Shown: piece by piece, positions 1 through 6,939 of the stretch
How the letters are laid out: each line of letters starts with the position of its first letter
Numbering within the stretch: position 1 is the stretch's first letter
From: Oscillospiraceae bacterium
Lineage (GTDB): Bacteria > Bacillota > Clostridia > Oscillospirales > Oscillospiraceae
DNA: 31,770 nucleotides
Reading direction: 5' to 3'
Assembly: GCA_009776905.1 (NCBI GenBank)
Contig: WRMX01000016.1
Span: 1-31,770 of the forward strand
Notes under the pieces: generated by a model
Told to the model about the DNA's origin: nothing
Seen by the model: only the letters and a program-made list of their open reading frames with translations
Database searches by the model: none
Position numbers and translations under genes: made by a program

Positions 1-279
1 GGCGTCATCATCCGCTATATGAGCGATTTTTATCCGGGGAACAACTGGTGCGGCGTCCTCGATGCGGAGTATGATTCATACGTCGCAGCGGGGATGGCGG
101 CGAAGACCGAACAGGAGAAGTATGACAATTACTATGCCGCGCAGAGGCGCTTGATGGATTTGCAGGTCGTTTTCCCGGTGGCGACAAACTCCATGGGGCG
201 CGTGTCGCAGAAGAACGTCACGGGCTTTGAGTCTCAGGCAGACATGGGCTGGAGGCCGACGTCTGTCATTAAGAGCTGA
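1..279 (+). CDS. ABC transporter family 5 solute-binding protein, C-terminal fragment
   Basis: The reading frame is open from base 1 to the TGA at 277-279, so this is the last 92 residues of a gene that begins outside the window. The fragment looks like the C-terminal lobe of extracellular peptide-binding proteins (SBP_bac_5, DppA/OppA type): a stretch about small movements of a Tyr-rich helix (EQEKYDNYYAAQRRLMD) followed by a 'FPVATN' strand and a short tail. In the family this lipoprotein captures peptides outside the membrane and delivers them to the permease pair. The assignment rests mainly on context, because a complete permease and ATPase set of the same family follows on the same strand after 326 bp. 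The ligand cannot be told from this fragment. Confidence 0.7.
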   Translation, partial: GVIIRYMSDFYPGNNWCGVLDAEYDSYVAAGMAAKTEQEKYDNYYAAQRRLMDLQVVFPVATNSMGRVSQKNVTGFESQADMGWRPTSVIKS

Positions 280-294
280 TGAGGTCTTAGCACC

Positions 295-415
295 GGAAGC
301 GCTTTGTGAGCAGCTTCTATTGAAAAGTGTCGGTGGAAGCGTCTCGTGAATAGCTTCTATTGAAAAGTGTCAGTGGAATCTCCTCGTGGACGGCTTCTAC
401 TTACAAAGTGTCAGT
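295..415. repeat. three tandem 40-bp units downstream of the binding-protein gene
   Basis: Three head-to-tail units lie at 295-334, 335-374 and 375-415. Units 1 and 2 differ at a few positions; unit 3 is more diverged and one base longer. Each begins GGAAGC (GGAATC in unit 3), has a variable 12-base middle, then GCTTCTA and ends AAAGTGTC(A/G)GT. In units 1 and 2 the GAAGC and GCTTC pieces can pair into a small hairpin. There is no T-run behind them, so they are not simple terminators. The array occupies the gap between the abundant binding protein and its membrane genes, a position where RNA structures often limit read-through. That role is inference. Confidence 0.75.
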
Positions 416-480
416 GGGCGGAACCCGCGCTCGGCGTCTGTTTCCGCCCGCTGCTTGTAACAATGCCAATTCGTGTCACC

Positions 481-583
481 GCGCGCTCCGCTCGCTCCGG
501 GCTGGGCGGCGCTGGCAAACGTAAGATACCAAGCGCGCTCCGCTCGCTCCGGGCTGGGCGGCGCTGCCAAACGTAAGATACCA
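481..583. repeat. two direct repeats with 52-bp period before the permease gene
   Basis: Copy 1 spans 481-531 and copy 2 spans 533-583. They differ at one base (GCTGGCAAAC versus GCTGCCAAAC). Each starts with a GC-rich part (GCGCGCTCCGCTCGCTCC) and ends GTAAGATACCA. The second copy ends 22 bp before the permease start codon, so it lies in the mRNA leader of dppB if transcription runs through from the binding-protein gene. I see no coding content here. Confidence 0.8.
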
Positions 584-605
584 GTTTTGTGGGGGATAGG
601 TGTCA

Positions 606-1550
606 ATGAGAAATTACATCCTGAAACGATTGCTTTTCACAATACCCACGCTTCTTGGCGTTTTTATCGTGGTCTATATCGTCATCAGGCAAATCCCGGG
701 GGACCCAGCGGAGGTCATGCTCGGGAAGACCGCGACGACCGCGCAAATAGAAATCTACAGGACGGCCCATGGGCTGGACAGGCCTGCTATCGTGCAGTTC
801 TGGCTTGCGCTCAAGCATCTTTTCGTCGGAGACCTCGGCATGTCGCTGAGCCATTACAGGCCGGTGCTTGAGGTCGTTTTTGAGCGGCTGCCCAGCACTA
901 TAGAGCTCGCCCTTTATGGAATCGTCATCAGCTCGTTCGTGTCCATCGTGCTTGGCGTGGTCGCGGCGACTTTCCGGGGGAAATGGCCGGATTTGATCAT
1001 CATCGCGTTTTCAACGCTGGGGACTTCGCTTCCCACGTTCTATATCGGGCTGTGGGTGCTCGTCATTTTTGCCTTGAAGCTGGGGATCATCCCGGTATTG
1101 AGCAACATGGTGAAGGGGACTGCGTATTGGAAGACGCTCTTCGGCCCGGTTCTGACGATGGTGCTGGGGGGGTCCTTGGTGAGGACGACCCGCTCGTCGA
1201 TGCTGGAGATCATGGACGAGGACTTTATCCGCACGGCTAAGGCCAAGGGGGTGTCGGGCAGGAAGATACTCTTCAAGCACGCGCTCGGGAACGCGCTCAT
1301 TCCCATCGTGACGATGGTGGGATATGGGCTGGCCATTTCTTTTGGCGGGGCCATTGTCCTGGAGACCGTTTTCGTGCGCAGCGGCGTGGGGAAGCTGCTC
1401 ATCGACGCCATCGGCTCGAGGGATTATCCGCTCGTGCAGGGGGCGACGTTTATTATCGCGACATTTATGATTTTGGCAAATTTGCTGACCGACGTCGTCA
1501 CAGGCATCGTGGATCCTCGCATCCGCGTGGCCGGCGACGTCTCGTTTTAG
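606..1550 (+). CDS. dppB: peptide ABC transporter permease, DppB/OppB type
   Basis: A 314-residue integral membrane protein of the binding-protein-dependent transport family, forming one half of the membrane channel of a peptide importer. The N-terminus (MRNYILKRLLFTIPTLLGV) is the usual first transmembrane helix of DppB-type permeases, followed by the IPGDPA motif. Near residues 205-228 sits the cytoplasmic coupling (EAA) loop, with 'RTAKAKGVSGRKILFKHALG', which docks on the ATPase. Length fits the family. ATG 606 is preferred because GGGGGAT at 591-597 lies 8 bp upstream; the in-frame GTG at 600 would have almost no spacing. The stop is 17 bp before the next gene, so the two are surely co-transcribed. 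Substrate is not determinable; the symbol reflects the family only. Confidence 0.9.
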   Translation: MRNYILKRLLFTIPTLLGVFIVVYIVIRQIPGDPAEVMLGKTATTAQIEIYRTAHGLDRPAIVQFWLALKHLFVGDLGMSLSHYRPVLEVVFERLPSTIELALYGIVISSFVSIVLGVVAATFRGKWPDLIIIAFSTLGTSLPTFYIGLWVLVIFALKLGIIPVLSNMVKGTAYWKTLFGPVLTMVLGGSLVRTTRSSMLEIMDEDFIRTAKAKGVSGRKILFKHALGNALIPIVTMVGYGLAISFGGAIVLETVFVRSGVGKLLIDAIGSRDYPLVQGATFIIATFMILANLLTDVVTGIVDPRIRVAGDVSF

Positions 1551-1567
1551 GCGTGGGGAGGTTGATT

Positions 1568-2557
1568 ATGGAAACTTTGATCCGCGCCGAAAACCTGTCC
1601 AAGCTGTATTTTATAAACACCGGAAAGACGTTCAGAAAAACGAAGTTCACGGCCGTCAACGACGTGAGCTTCAGCATAGGGAAGGGCGAGGTTTTTGGGC
1701 TCGTGGGCGAGTCGGGGTGCGGCAAGAGCACGCTCGCGCTGCTGCTGCTGCGCCTTGCGAACGCGAGCTCGGGTTCCATATATTATAAGGATGTGGACAT
1801 CTCGGAGCTGAGTTATGGGGCCATGCGCAAGTACAGGAAAAACCTGCAGGTCGTGTTCCAGGACCCATACGATTCGCTCGACCCGCGCTTCAGCCTGGAG
1901 CAGATCATGGAGGAGCCGCTGAAAATTCACCATTACAGGGACAAGGGCAGCCGCCGCGACCTAATAGTGAAGATGTTCTCATCGGTCGGGCTTGGGTCGG
2001 AGCTTTTGAAGCGCTATCCGCACCAATTGTCTGGTGGCCAGCGCCAGAGGCTTTGCATTGCGCGCAGCCTGATTTTGTCGCCTGAGTTCCTTGTTTGCGA
2101 CGAGGCCGTGGCCGCTCTCGACGTGTCGGTGCAGGCGCAGATACTGAACCTTTTGCTGGATTTGAAAGATGAGTTCAACTTGACTTATCTATTTATTTCA
2201 CACAATCTCTCGGTCGTCAAATTCGTGTCAGACCGCATCGGCGTCATGTATTTCGGCAATCTTGTCGAAATGGCCGATACGGAGGAGCTGTTCCGAAATG
2301 TCCGGCATCCGTATACCGCGGCGCTGCTCTCCGCTTCGCCGGACCCGGACCCCGAGTCCACGAAGCAGAGGGAGATCCTGGGCTCGGGCGTGCCGAGCAT
2401 CATCAATCCGCCGAGCGGCTGCGTGTTCCACCCGAGGTGCAAATATGCGGACGAGCATTGTTCGAGAGAAGCGCCGGTGCTGCGCGACATCGGCGGGGAC
2501 CATCTGATCGCGTGCCACAAGGCTGATATGGTCAAGGATGGGGGTGCGCGGGCATGA
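1568..2557 (+). CDS. dppF: peptide ABC transporter ATP-binding protein, DppF/OppF type
   Basis: A 329-residue cytoplasmic ATPase that powers the peptide importer with its partner at 3395-4591. The P-loop GESGCGKST is at residues 47-55, the signature LSGGQRQR at 154-161, Walker B ends in Asp178-Glu179, and the switch His is 212 (ISHNLS). The C-terminus has the peptide-transporter extension with 'FHPRCKYADEHCSREAP'. The 'FTAVNDVSFSIGKGEVFGLVGESG' region is typical of the F subunit. Walker B continues DEAVAALD where most relatives have DEPVSALD, but the catalytic Glu is intact. The start at 1568 is set by GGGGAGG at 1555-1561, 6 bp upstream. The gene overlaps the next by 4 bp (ATGA). The order B-F-C-D is unusual; B-C-D-F is common. 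Confidence 0.92.
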   Translation: METLIRAENLSKLYFINTGKTFRKTKFTAVNDVSFSIGKGEVFGLVGESGCGKSTLALLLLRLANASSGSIYYKDVDISELSYGAMRKYRKNLQVVFQDPYDSLDPRFSLEQIMEEPLKIHHYRDKGSRRDLIVKMFSSVGLGSELLKRYPHQLSGGQRQRLCIARSLILSPEFLVCDEAVAALDVSVQAQILNLLLDLKDEFNLTYLFISHNLSVVKFVSDRIGVMYFGNLVEMADTEELFRNVRHPYTAALLSASPDPDPESTKQREILGSGVPSIINPPSGCVFHPRCKYADEHCSREAPVLRDIGGDHLIACHKADMVKDGGARA

Positions 2558-3381
2558 GGGAGCTTTTGAGGAACAAATTTATTGTGATCGGCGGCAGCAT
2601 CATCCTGATCATCGTCATCATCGTCGTTTTCGCGCCAATGCTGACGAAATATGATTATGGCGCCATCGACCTTCCGAACAAGCAGCAGGCCCCGAACGCC
2701 GAGCATATTATGGGCACGGATGCTTATGGGCGCGACGTGTGGTGCCGCATCGTTTATGGAGGGCGCATTTCTTTGACCGTGGCGATTTGCTCGACGGCCA
2801 TCGCGATGGTCTTCGGCACTTTGCTGGGGACGCTGTCGGGGTATATCAGCGGCACTTTGGATTTTGTGCTGGGGCGCATCGTCGACGTGATGATGGCGTT
2901 TCCGATGCTTCTGCTTTCGCTCATCATCGGCATCGCGCTCGGGTCGTCGACCCGGAACATGTTCTTTTCGATCGGGATTCCTATTATTCCTATGTTTTAT
3001 AGATTGTCGCGAGCCACGACAATGTCCATCAAGGAGCGCAGTTTCGTCACGGCGGCGCGCTCGATGGGGAGCAGCAGGTGGAGGCTTATCCTCCGCCATA
3101 TTATCCCGAACGTGCTGCCTTACATTCTCGTAATCATGTCTTCGGCAATGGGCGGGGCGATTTTGGCCGAGTCCTCGCTGGGATTCCTGGGTTATGGCAT
3201 TCCGCTGCCGACTCCGTCGTGGGGGCTGATCGTCAACGACGGGCGAAGCTTCATGTTCACGTACCCTTGGACGACTGCTTTCTCCGGCGCGTTCATTGCC
3301 TTGACAATCTTGGGGTTCAATCTTCTCGGCGATGGGCTGCGCGACCATATGGATCCGAAAATTCGCACGGCGGCTAGGTGA
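2554..3381 (+). CDS. dppC: peptide ABC transporter permease, DppC/OppC type
   Basis: A 275-residue membrane protein, the second permease of the importer. It has an N-terminal membrane helix (residues about 9-28), the family motif 'HIMGTDAYGRDVWCRIVYGGR' region at about 50-70, further helices, and the coupling loop around 'TAARSMGSSRWRLILRHIIPN' at about 167-187. It ends with 'GDGLRDHMDPKIR', the usual C-terminus of this subunit. The start codon overlaps the stop of the ATPase gene (ATGA), implying translational coupling. Its stop is 13 bp before the next ATPase start. Nothing is missing. Confidence 0.92.
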   Translation: MRELLRNKFIVIGGSIILIIVIIVVFAPMLTKYDYGAIDLPNKQQAPNAEHIMGTDAYGRDVWCRIVYGGRISLTVAICSTAIAMVFGTLLGTLSGYISGTLDFVLGRIVDVMMAFPMLLLSLIIGIALGSSTRNMFFSIGIPIIPMFYRLSRATTMSIKERSFVTAARSMGSSRWRLILRHIIPNVLPYILVIMSSAMGGAILAESSLGFLGYGIPLPTPSWGLIVNDGRSFMFTYPWTTAFSGAFIALTILGFNLLGDGLRDHMDPKIRTAAR

Positions 3382-3394
3382 GGGGGTGTGGAGT

Positions 3395-4591
3395 ATGGAT
3401 GTATTTGACGATGGCGCATTGGAAGCAGGGGCTTTGGAAGCAGGGGCTTTGGAAGCGGGGGCTTTGGATGCGGGGGTCGCCGTGGCCGGCGGTTCGACTG
3501 AGGGCGGAGCGGCTGGAGGCGTCACGGCGGAGTCCGGCGCGTCTGATGGCGGCGTATCTACCGTCGGCGTGGGGACTGTCGGCGTGGCTGATTCCGGCGT
3601 TCTTGATGGCGGAGCGCGACAGGCACTGCTGGAATTGAACGACTTTCGCGTGAGTTTCCCTGTCGGGAAAGACATTGTCCGCGCGGTGAATGGGGTCAGC
3701 CTGACGTTGTACAAGGGCGAGTCTCTCGGCGTCGTCGGGGAATCCGGCTGCGGGAAGAGCGTCACTTTTTCGGGAGTAATGAGGCTTTTGAAGGCGCCCC
3801 CCGCCGTCATGGAGGGCGAGGTCCTCATGGGCGGCCGCGACCTGATGAAGCTCTCTGAAAAGCAGATGCGCACGGTGCGCGGCAAGGACATCGCAATGAT
3901 TTTCCAAGAGCCGATGCGAAGCCTGAACCCTGTCATGCGCATCGGCGACCAGATCGTGGAGGCGTTGTTGCTTCACGAGGAGATGTCGCAGCGTCGCGCG
4001 CATGAGCGGGCGTTGGAGCTGATCAACCTTGTCGAGATTCCCGACCCTGAAAGCCGCCTGCACAGCTACCCCCACCAATTGTCGGGCGGGCTGCGCCAGC
4101 GCGTGATGATCGCAATGGCGCTCGCTTGCAGGCCGCAGATATTGATCGCGGACGAGCCGACCACTGCTCTTGACGTGACGATTCAGGCGCAAATCCTCGA
4201 TTTATTAAAGCGGTTGCAAGCGGAGACGGGGATGAGCATTGTCATGATCACACATGATCTCGGCGTCGTTGCAGGGCTTGTCGACGATGTCGCCGTGCTC
4301 TATGCGGGCACTGTCGTGGAAATGGCTGATAAGTTTTCGATTTTCAAGAGTCCTATGCACCCATATACTGCAGGGCTATTATATTGCATTCCAACGATGA
4401 ACACGACAGGGGAGAGGCTGCCCGTCATCGACGGCGGGTTGCCCGATCCTACGAATTTGCCTGTTGGCTGCGCATTTTCGCCGCGCTGCGCCTTCGCGGC
4501 GGAGCGTTGCTTTGCGGAGAAGCCCCTTGCCATCGAGCACAAGCCGGGGCATATTTGCGCGTGCCATTTCGCGGGGAAACTGGATTTATAG
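3395..4591 (+). CDS. dppD: peptide ABC transporter ATP-binding protein, DppD/OppD type, with low-complexity N-terminal extension
   Basis: A 398-residue ATPase whose C-terminal 320 residues are a normal OppD/DppD subunit: P-loop GESGCGKS at 115-122, signature LSGGLRQR at 229-236, Walker B Asp253-Glu254 in ADEPTTALD, switch His287 (ITHDLG), and the C-terminal Cys-containing extension 'CAFSPRCAFAAERC'. The odd part is residues 1 to about 77, a Gly/Ala/Val/Asp-rich segment with four GALEA-type pentapeptides and repeated GV and GG, without a recognisable fold. Relatives start directly at 'LLELNDFRVSF'. The start is set by AGGGGG at 3381-3386, 8 bp before ATG 3395. A downstream start inside the extension is not excluded, since translation from a GTG or TTG there would also give a full ATPase. 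Confidence 0.88.
   Translation: MDVFDDGALEAGALEAGALEAGALDAGVAVAGGSTEGGAAGGVTAESGASDGGVSTVGVGTVGVADSGVLDGGARQALLELNDFRVSFPVGKDIVRAVNGVSLTLYKGESLGVVGESGCGKSVTFSGVMRLLKAPPAVMEGEVLMGGRDLMKLSEKQMRTVRGKDIAMIFQEPMRSLNPVMRIGDQIVEALLLHEEMSQRRAHERALELINLVEIPDPESRLHSYPHQLSGGLRQRVMIAMALACRPQILIADEPTTALDVTIQAQILDLLKRLQAETGMSIVMITHDLGVVAGLVDDVAVLYAGTVVEMADKFSIFKSPMHPYTAGLLYCIPTMNTTGERLPVIDGGLPDPTNLPVGCAFSPRCAFAAERCFAEKPLAIEHKPGHICACHFAGKLDL
3413..3472 (+). repeat. four in-frame 15-bp tandem repeats in the dppD 5' end
   Basis: Units at 3413-3427, 3428-3442, 3443-3457 and 3458-3472 each encode Gly-Ala-Leu-(Glu/Asp)-Ala. Units 2 and 3 are nearly identical and unit 4 changes Glu to Asp. The period is a multiple of three, so copy-number changes would keep the frame. 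Replication slippage is the obvious origin. Confidence 0.85.
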
Positions 4592-4598
4592 GCAGTGC

Positions 4599-4752
4599 GG
4601 AGCGTTGCGTTCCTTGCGGGCGAGCTGGGTTTGCGACCGCATCAGGAGTGGCGGCGTTCCTTGCGGGCGAGCTGGGTTTGCGACCGCATCAGGAGCGTGC
4701 CGCTCCTTGCGGGCGAGCCGGATTTGCGACCGCATCAGGAGGGCGGCGCTCC
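4599..4752. repeat. three 40-bp direct repeats separated by small hairpins
   Basis: Conserved blocks lie at 4609-4648, 4656-4695 and 4702-4741, each CCTTGCGGGCGAGC followed by a (T/A)TTGCGACCGCATCAGGAG ending. The junctions before, between and after the blocks all form hairpins: GGAGCG-ttg-CGTTCC (4599-4613), GGAG...TTCC (4645-4660), GGAGCG-tgc-CGCTCC (4692-4706), GGAG...CTCC (4738-4752). Each block also holds TGCGG and CCGCA arms. Open frames cross the array on both strands because the unit is GC-rich, but they lack ribosome sites and similarity to a protein. The array lies between dppD and the flavoprotein gene and has no T-run. Confidence 0.8.
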
Positions 4753-4829
4753 ATATACGTGTGGCAGCACAAAGGCGCGGGATATCCGCGCGATTCAATA
4801 AATTCGCGATTTAGAAAGGATTGTGTTTT

Positions 4830-6803
4830 ATGAGCAGTAAATTTCCGCATCTATTCAGCCCGTTAAAAATCGGCCCCATCGTCAGCAAGAACCGCATATT
4901 TTCCGCGCCGATGGCGGGCGGAGCAGGGGCAGACGGCTCTTTGAGTTCGGATGGGATGCTCACGTTTGAGGAGCTTGCCAGAGGAGGAGTCGGGCTTGTG
5001 TGCATGGGCGAGTCGCTCGTGCACAACAAGACGGGAAACAACCACGGCAAGGTGTTGCGTCTGGATTTGCCTTCTGTCGTGCCCGGGTTGCGCAAATGCA
5101 CCGACGGGATCCATAGGTTTGGCGCGCTCGCTTCGATAGAGCTCATACATCCCGGACGCCGCGCGGACCCGCTATATACGCCGGGCGGCAAGGTCTACGG
5201 GCCCAGCGGGGGAATGTGCCACTATGGCGACGGGGAGCATTACGTGACGGAGCTGGACGAGGAGACTATCGCCGAGATAGTGGAGGCTTTTGGCGATGCG
5301 GCCGAAATTGCCATGATCGGCGGTTGCGACATGGTTACGGTCCAGGCGGCGCACGGATGGCTGTTTAACCAATTTTTGTCGCCGAACACGAACTGGCGCA
5401 CGGACAGGTTTGGCGGTTCCATCGAGAATCGCGCGCGTTTCCATGTGATGGTCGCGGAAAACATCAGGAAAAAGTGCGGCGACGGTTTGGCAATCGATTT
5501 CCGCATGAGCGGCGACGACTTTATGGAGAACGGCACGACTCAGGCGGAAGTCATCGAGGTGGCGAAGCTGCTGGACGGCAAGGTGGACATGCTTCATATT
5601 TCCGCAGCCAGCTTCGACAACAAGCGCGCTAGCATCCGCATGTTCCCGTGCATGTTTTATGAACGCGGGTGCAATGCGTATCTCGCGGAGGAAATCAAGA
5701 AGAACGTTTCCGTACCCGTAGTCACCGTCGGCGGTTTCAACGACCCGGCGCATATGGAGCGCTACATTGCGGAGGGCAGGGTCGATGCGATTGCCCTCGG
5801 GCGCGCGCTGCTGGCTGATAAGTTTTTGCCGGAGAAGGCGAGGCTCGGGCGCGACGATGAGATCATGTTCTGCACGAGATGCAACGAATGCATGAGCATG
5901 AATTTTGTCCCGTATGTGAAATATGCCATGGGCGGGGCGAAGTGCGCAGTCAACCCATGGAACGGGCTGACGGAGAAGACATACAACAAAATCGTGCGGA
6001 ATGGCTGCCAAAAGGTGCTCGTGGTCGGGGCAGGCCCGGCGGGCATGGAGGCGGCTATCGGCGCCGCGGAATGCGGGCATGATGTGACGCTTGTTGAGAA
6101 ATCTGATAGTTACGGCGGGACTTTGAAGGCTGCGTGGCATCCATCGTTCAAGCAGGACGTCAAGCGTTTTGTCGAGGTCCTCGCGCGGCGCATAGCCTCA
6201 TTCGACAATATCAAGGTCGTGTTCAACACGGCCGTGACGCCGGAATATATCGAAAAGGCCGCGCCTGATACCGTTATTATCGCTATCGGGTCGGAGCCGA
6301 TAATTCCGGATATCCCGGGTGTCGAGAAGGCCATTCTTGCAACGCAGATCCACGAGAAGGGCCTGGGAGACAGGATCGTTTTCATCGGCGGAGGTCTTGT
6401 CGGCAGCGAGGAAGGGCTCGAAGCGGCATATAACGGCAAGGATGTCACTATTATCGAAAAGCTGGAGACGGTCGCGAAGAGCACGCCATTTGTGCATTAT
6501 ACCGCCATCATCAGCGAGATGGAAAAGCTGGACAATGTGCATGTGCTGACGAACACGGAGTGCGTTGCGATTACCGACGATGGCGTCCTCGTCAGGGATG
6601 CCGATGGGAAGGAGTCTCTTGTCGAGGCGGATTCTGTAGTACTGGCAGTTGGGATGAAGGCGAAGAGCGACGAGGCTTGGGGGCTTTATGGCTTTGGCGG
6701 GCAGTCTGTCCTTGTGGGGGATTGCAAGAAGGCGGCGCGCATGAACGAGGCCGTGACCGACGGTTATTTCGCCGGGTTTTACGCGCAGAAGCTGGATGAA
6801 TAG
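4830..6803 (+). CDS. NADH:flavin oxidoreductase of the old yellow enzyme / dienoyl-CoA and enoate reductase family
   Basis: A 657-residue two-part flavoprotein. Residues 1 to about 340 are the FMN-binding TIM barrel, with 'HGWLFNQFLSP' starting at His175 and the RTDRFGGSIENR stretch. Four cysteines for a 4Fe-4S cluster follow: C348, C351, C354 and C372. The last gap (17 residues) is longer than the 11-12 I know from FadH and trimethylamine dehydrogenase. Two nucleotide-binding motifs complete it: GAGPAG at 400-405 and GGGLVG at 520-525. The family moves electrons from NAD(P)H through FAD, Fe-S and FMN to an activated C=C bond, or oxidises amines. Start ATG 4830 follows AGAAAGGA by 9 bp. It lies 136 bp before hutU, which suggests an acrylate-type substrate such as urocanate, but that is inference only. 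Confidence 0.88.
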   Translation: MSSKFPHLFSPLKIGPIVSKNRIFSAPMAGGAGADGSLSSDGMLTFEELARGGVGLVCMGESLVHNKTGNNHGKVLRLDLPSVVPGLRKCTDGIHRFGALASIELIHPGRRADPLYTPGGKVYGPSGGMCHYGDGEHYVTELDEETIAEIVEAFGDAAEIAMIGGCDMVTVQAAHGWLFNQFLSPNTNWRTDRFGGSIENRARFHVMVAENIRKKCGDGLAIDFRMSGDDFMENGTTQAEVIEVAKLLDGKVDMLHISAASFDNKRASIRMFPCMFYERGCNAYLAEEIKKNVSVPVVTVGGFNDPAHMERYIAEGRVDAIALGRALLADKFLPEKARLGRDDEIMFCTRCNECMSMNFVPYVKYAMGGAKCAVNPWNGLTEKTYNKIVRNGCQKVLVVGAGPAGMEAAIGAAECGHDVTLVEKSDSYGGTLKAAWHPSFKQDVKRFVEVLARRIASFDNIKVVFNTAVTPEYIEKAAPDTVIIAIGSEPIIPDIPGVEKAILATQIHEKGLGDRIVFIGGGLVGSEEGLEAAYNGKDVTIIEKLETVAKSTPFVHYTAIISEMEKLDNVHVLTNTECVAITDDGVLVRDADGKESLVEADSVVLAVGMKAKSDEAWGLYGFGGQSVLVGDCKKAARMNEAVTDGYFAGFYAQKLDE

Positions 6804-6939
6804 TGCTTAAACGACTCAAGGCGGAGCGCGCGGTGTTAAGGACCCAGGCTCCTACGTTGTGGGGCGGAGCCTTCACGTTAGATAGCCTTAGCGACCCGTA
6901 ACAGCAATACGGCATATGGCTATGGAAAGGTGTGGTATT
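6804..6939. other. gap between flavoprotein gene and hutU, with one hairpin
   Basis: This 136-bp gap holds an inverted repeat GGCTCC/GGAGCC at 6847-6852 and 6866-6871 with a 13-base loop. No T-run follows, so it is not a clear terminator, and I see no convincing promoter. The end holds the hutU ribosome site GGAAAGG (6924-6930). Confidence 0.5.

Noticed and set aside
397..606. Short frames on both strands over the 52-bp duplication
   Set aside because: They exist because the duplicated unit is GC-rich and lacks stops; there is no ribosome site or protein similarity.
2185..3942. 585-codon open frame on the - strand across the transporter genes
   Set aside because: It is fully antisense to three well-supported ABC genes. 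It has a low-complexity composition (PASKAPASKAP) mirrored from the repeat in dppD and no family similarity.
4599..4752. CRISPR array
   Set aside because: Repeats are 40 bp with only 6-7 bp between them, with no unique spacers of about 30 bp and no cas genes. The same holds for the arrays at 295, 481 and 10181.
4384..4833. Two + strand frames through the end of dppD and the 40-bp repeats
   Set aside because: They read the repeat array in alternative frames (phrases such as SLRASWVCDRIR recur) and lack a ribosome site; repeat DNA, not a gene.
5172..6140. 322-codon open frame on the - strand inside the flavoprotein gene
   Set aside because: Antisense to a conserved enzyme; the composition (His/Arg-rich) is typical of a shadow frame in GC-rich DNA.
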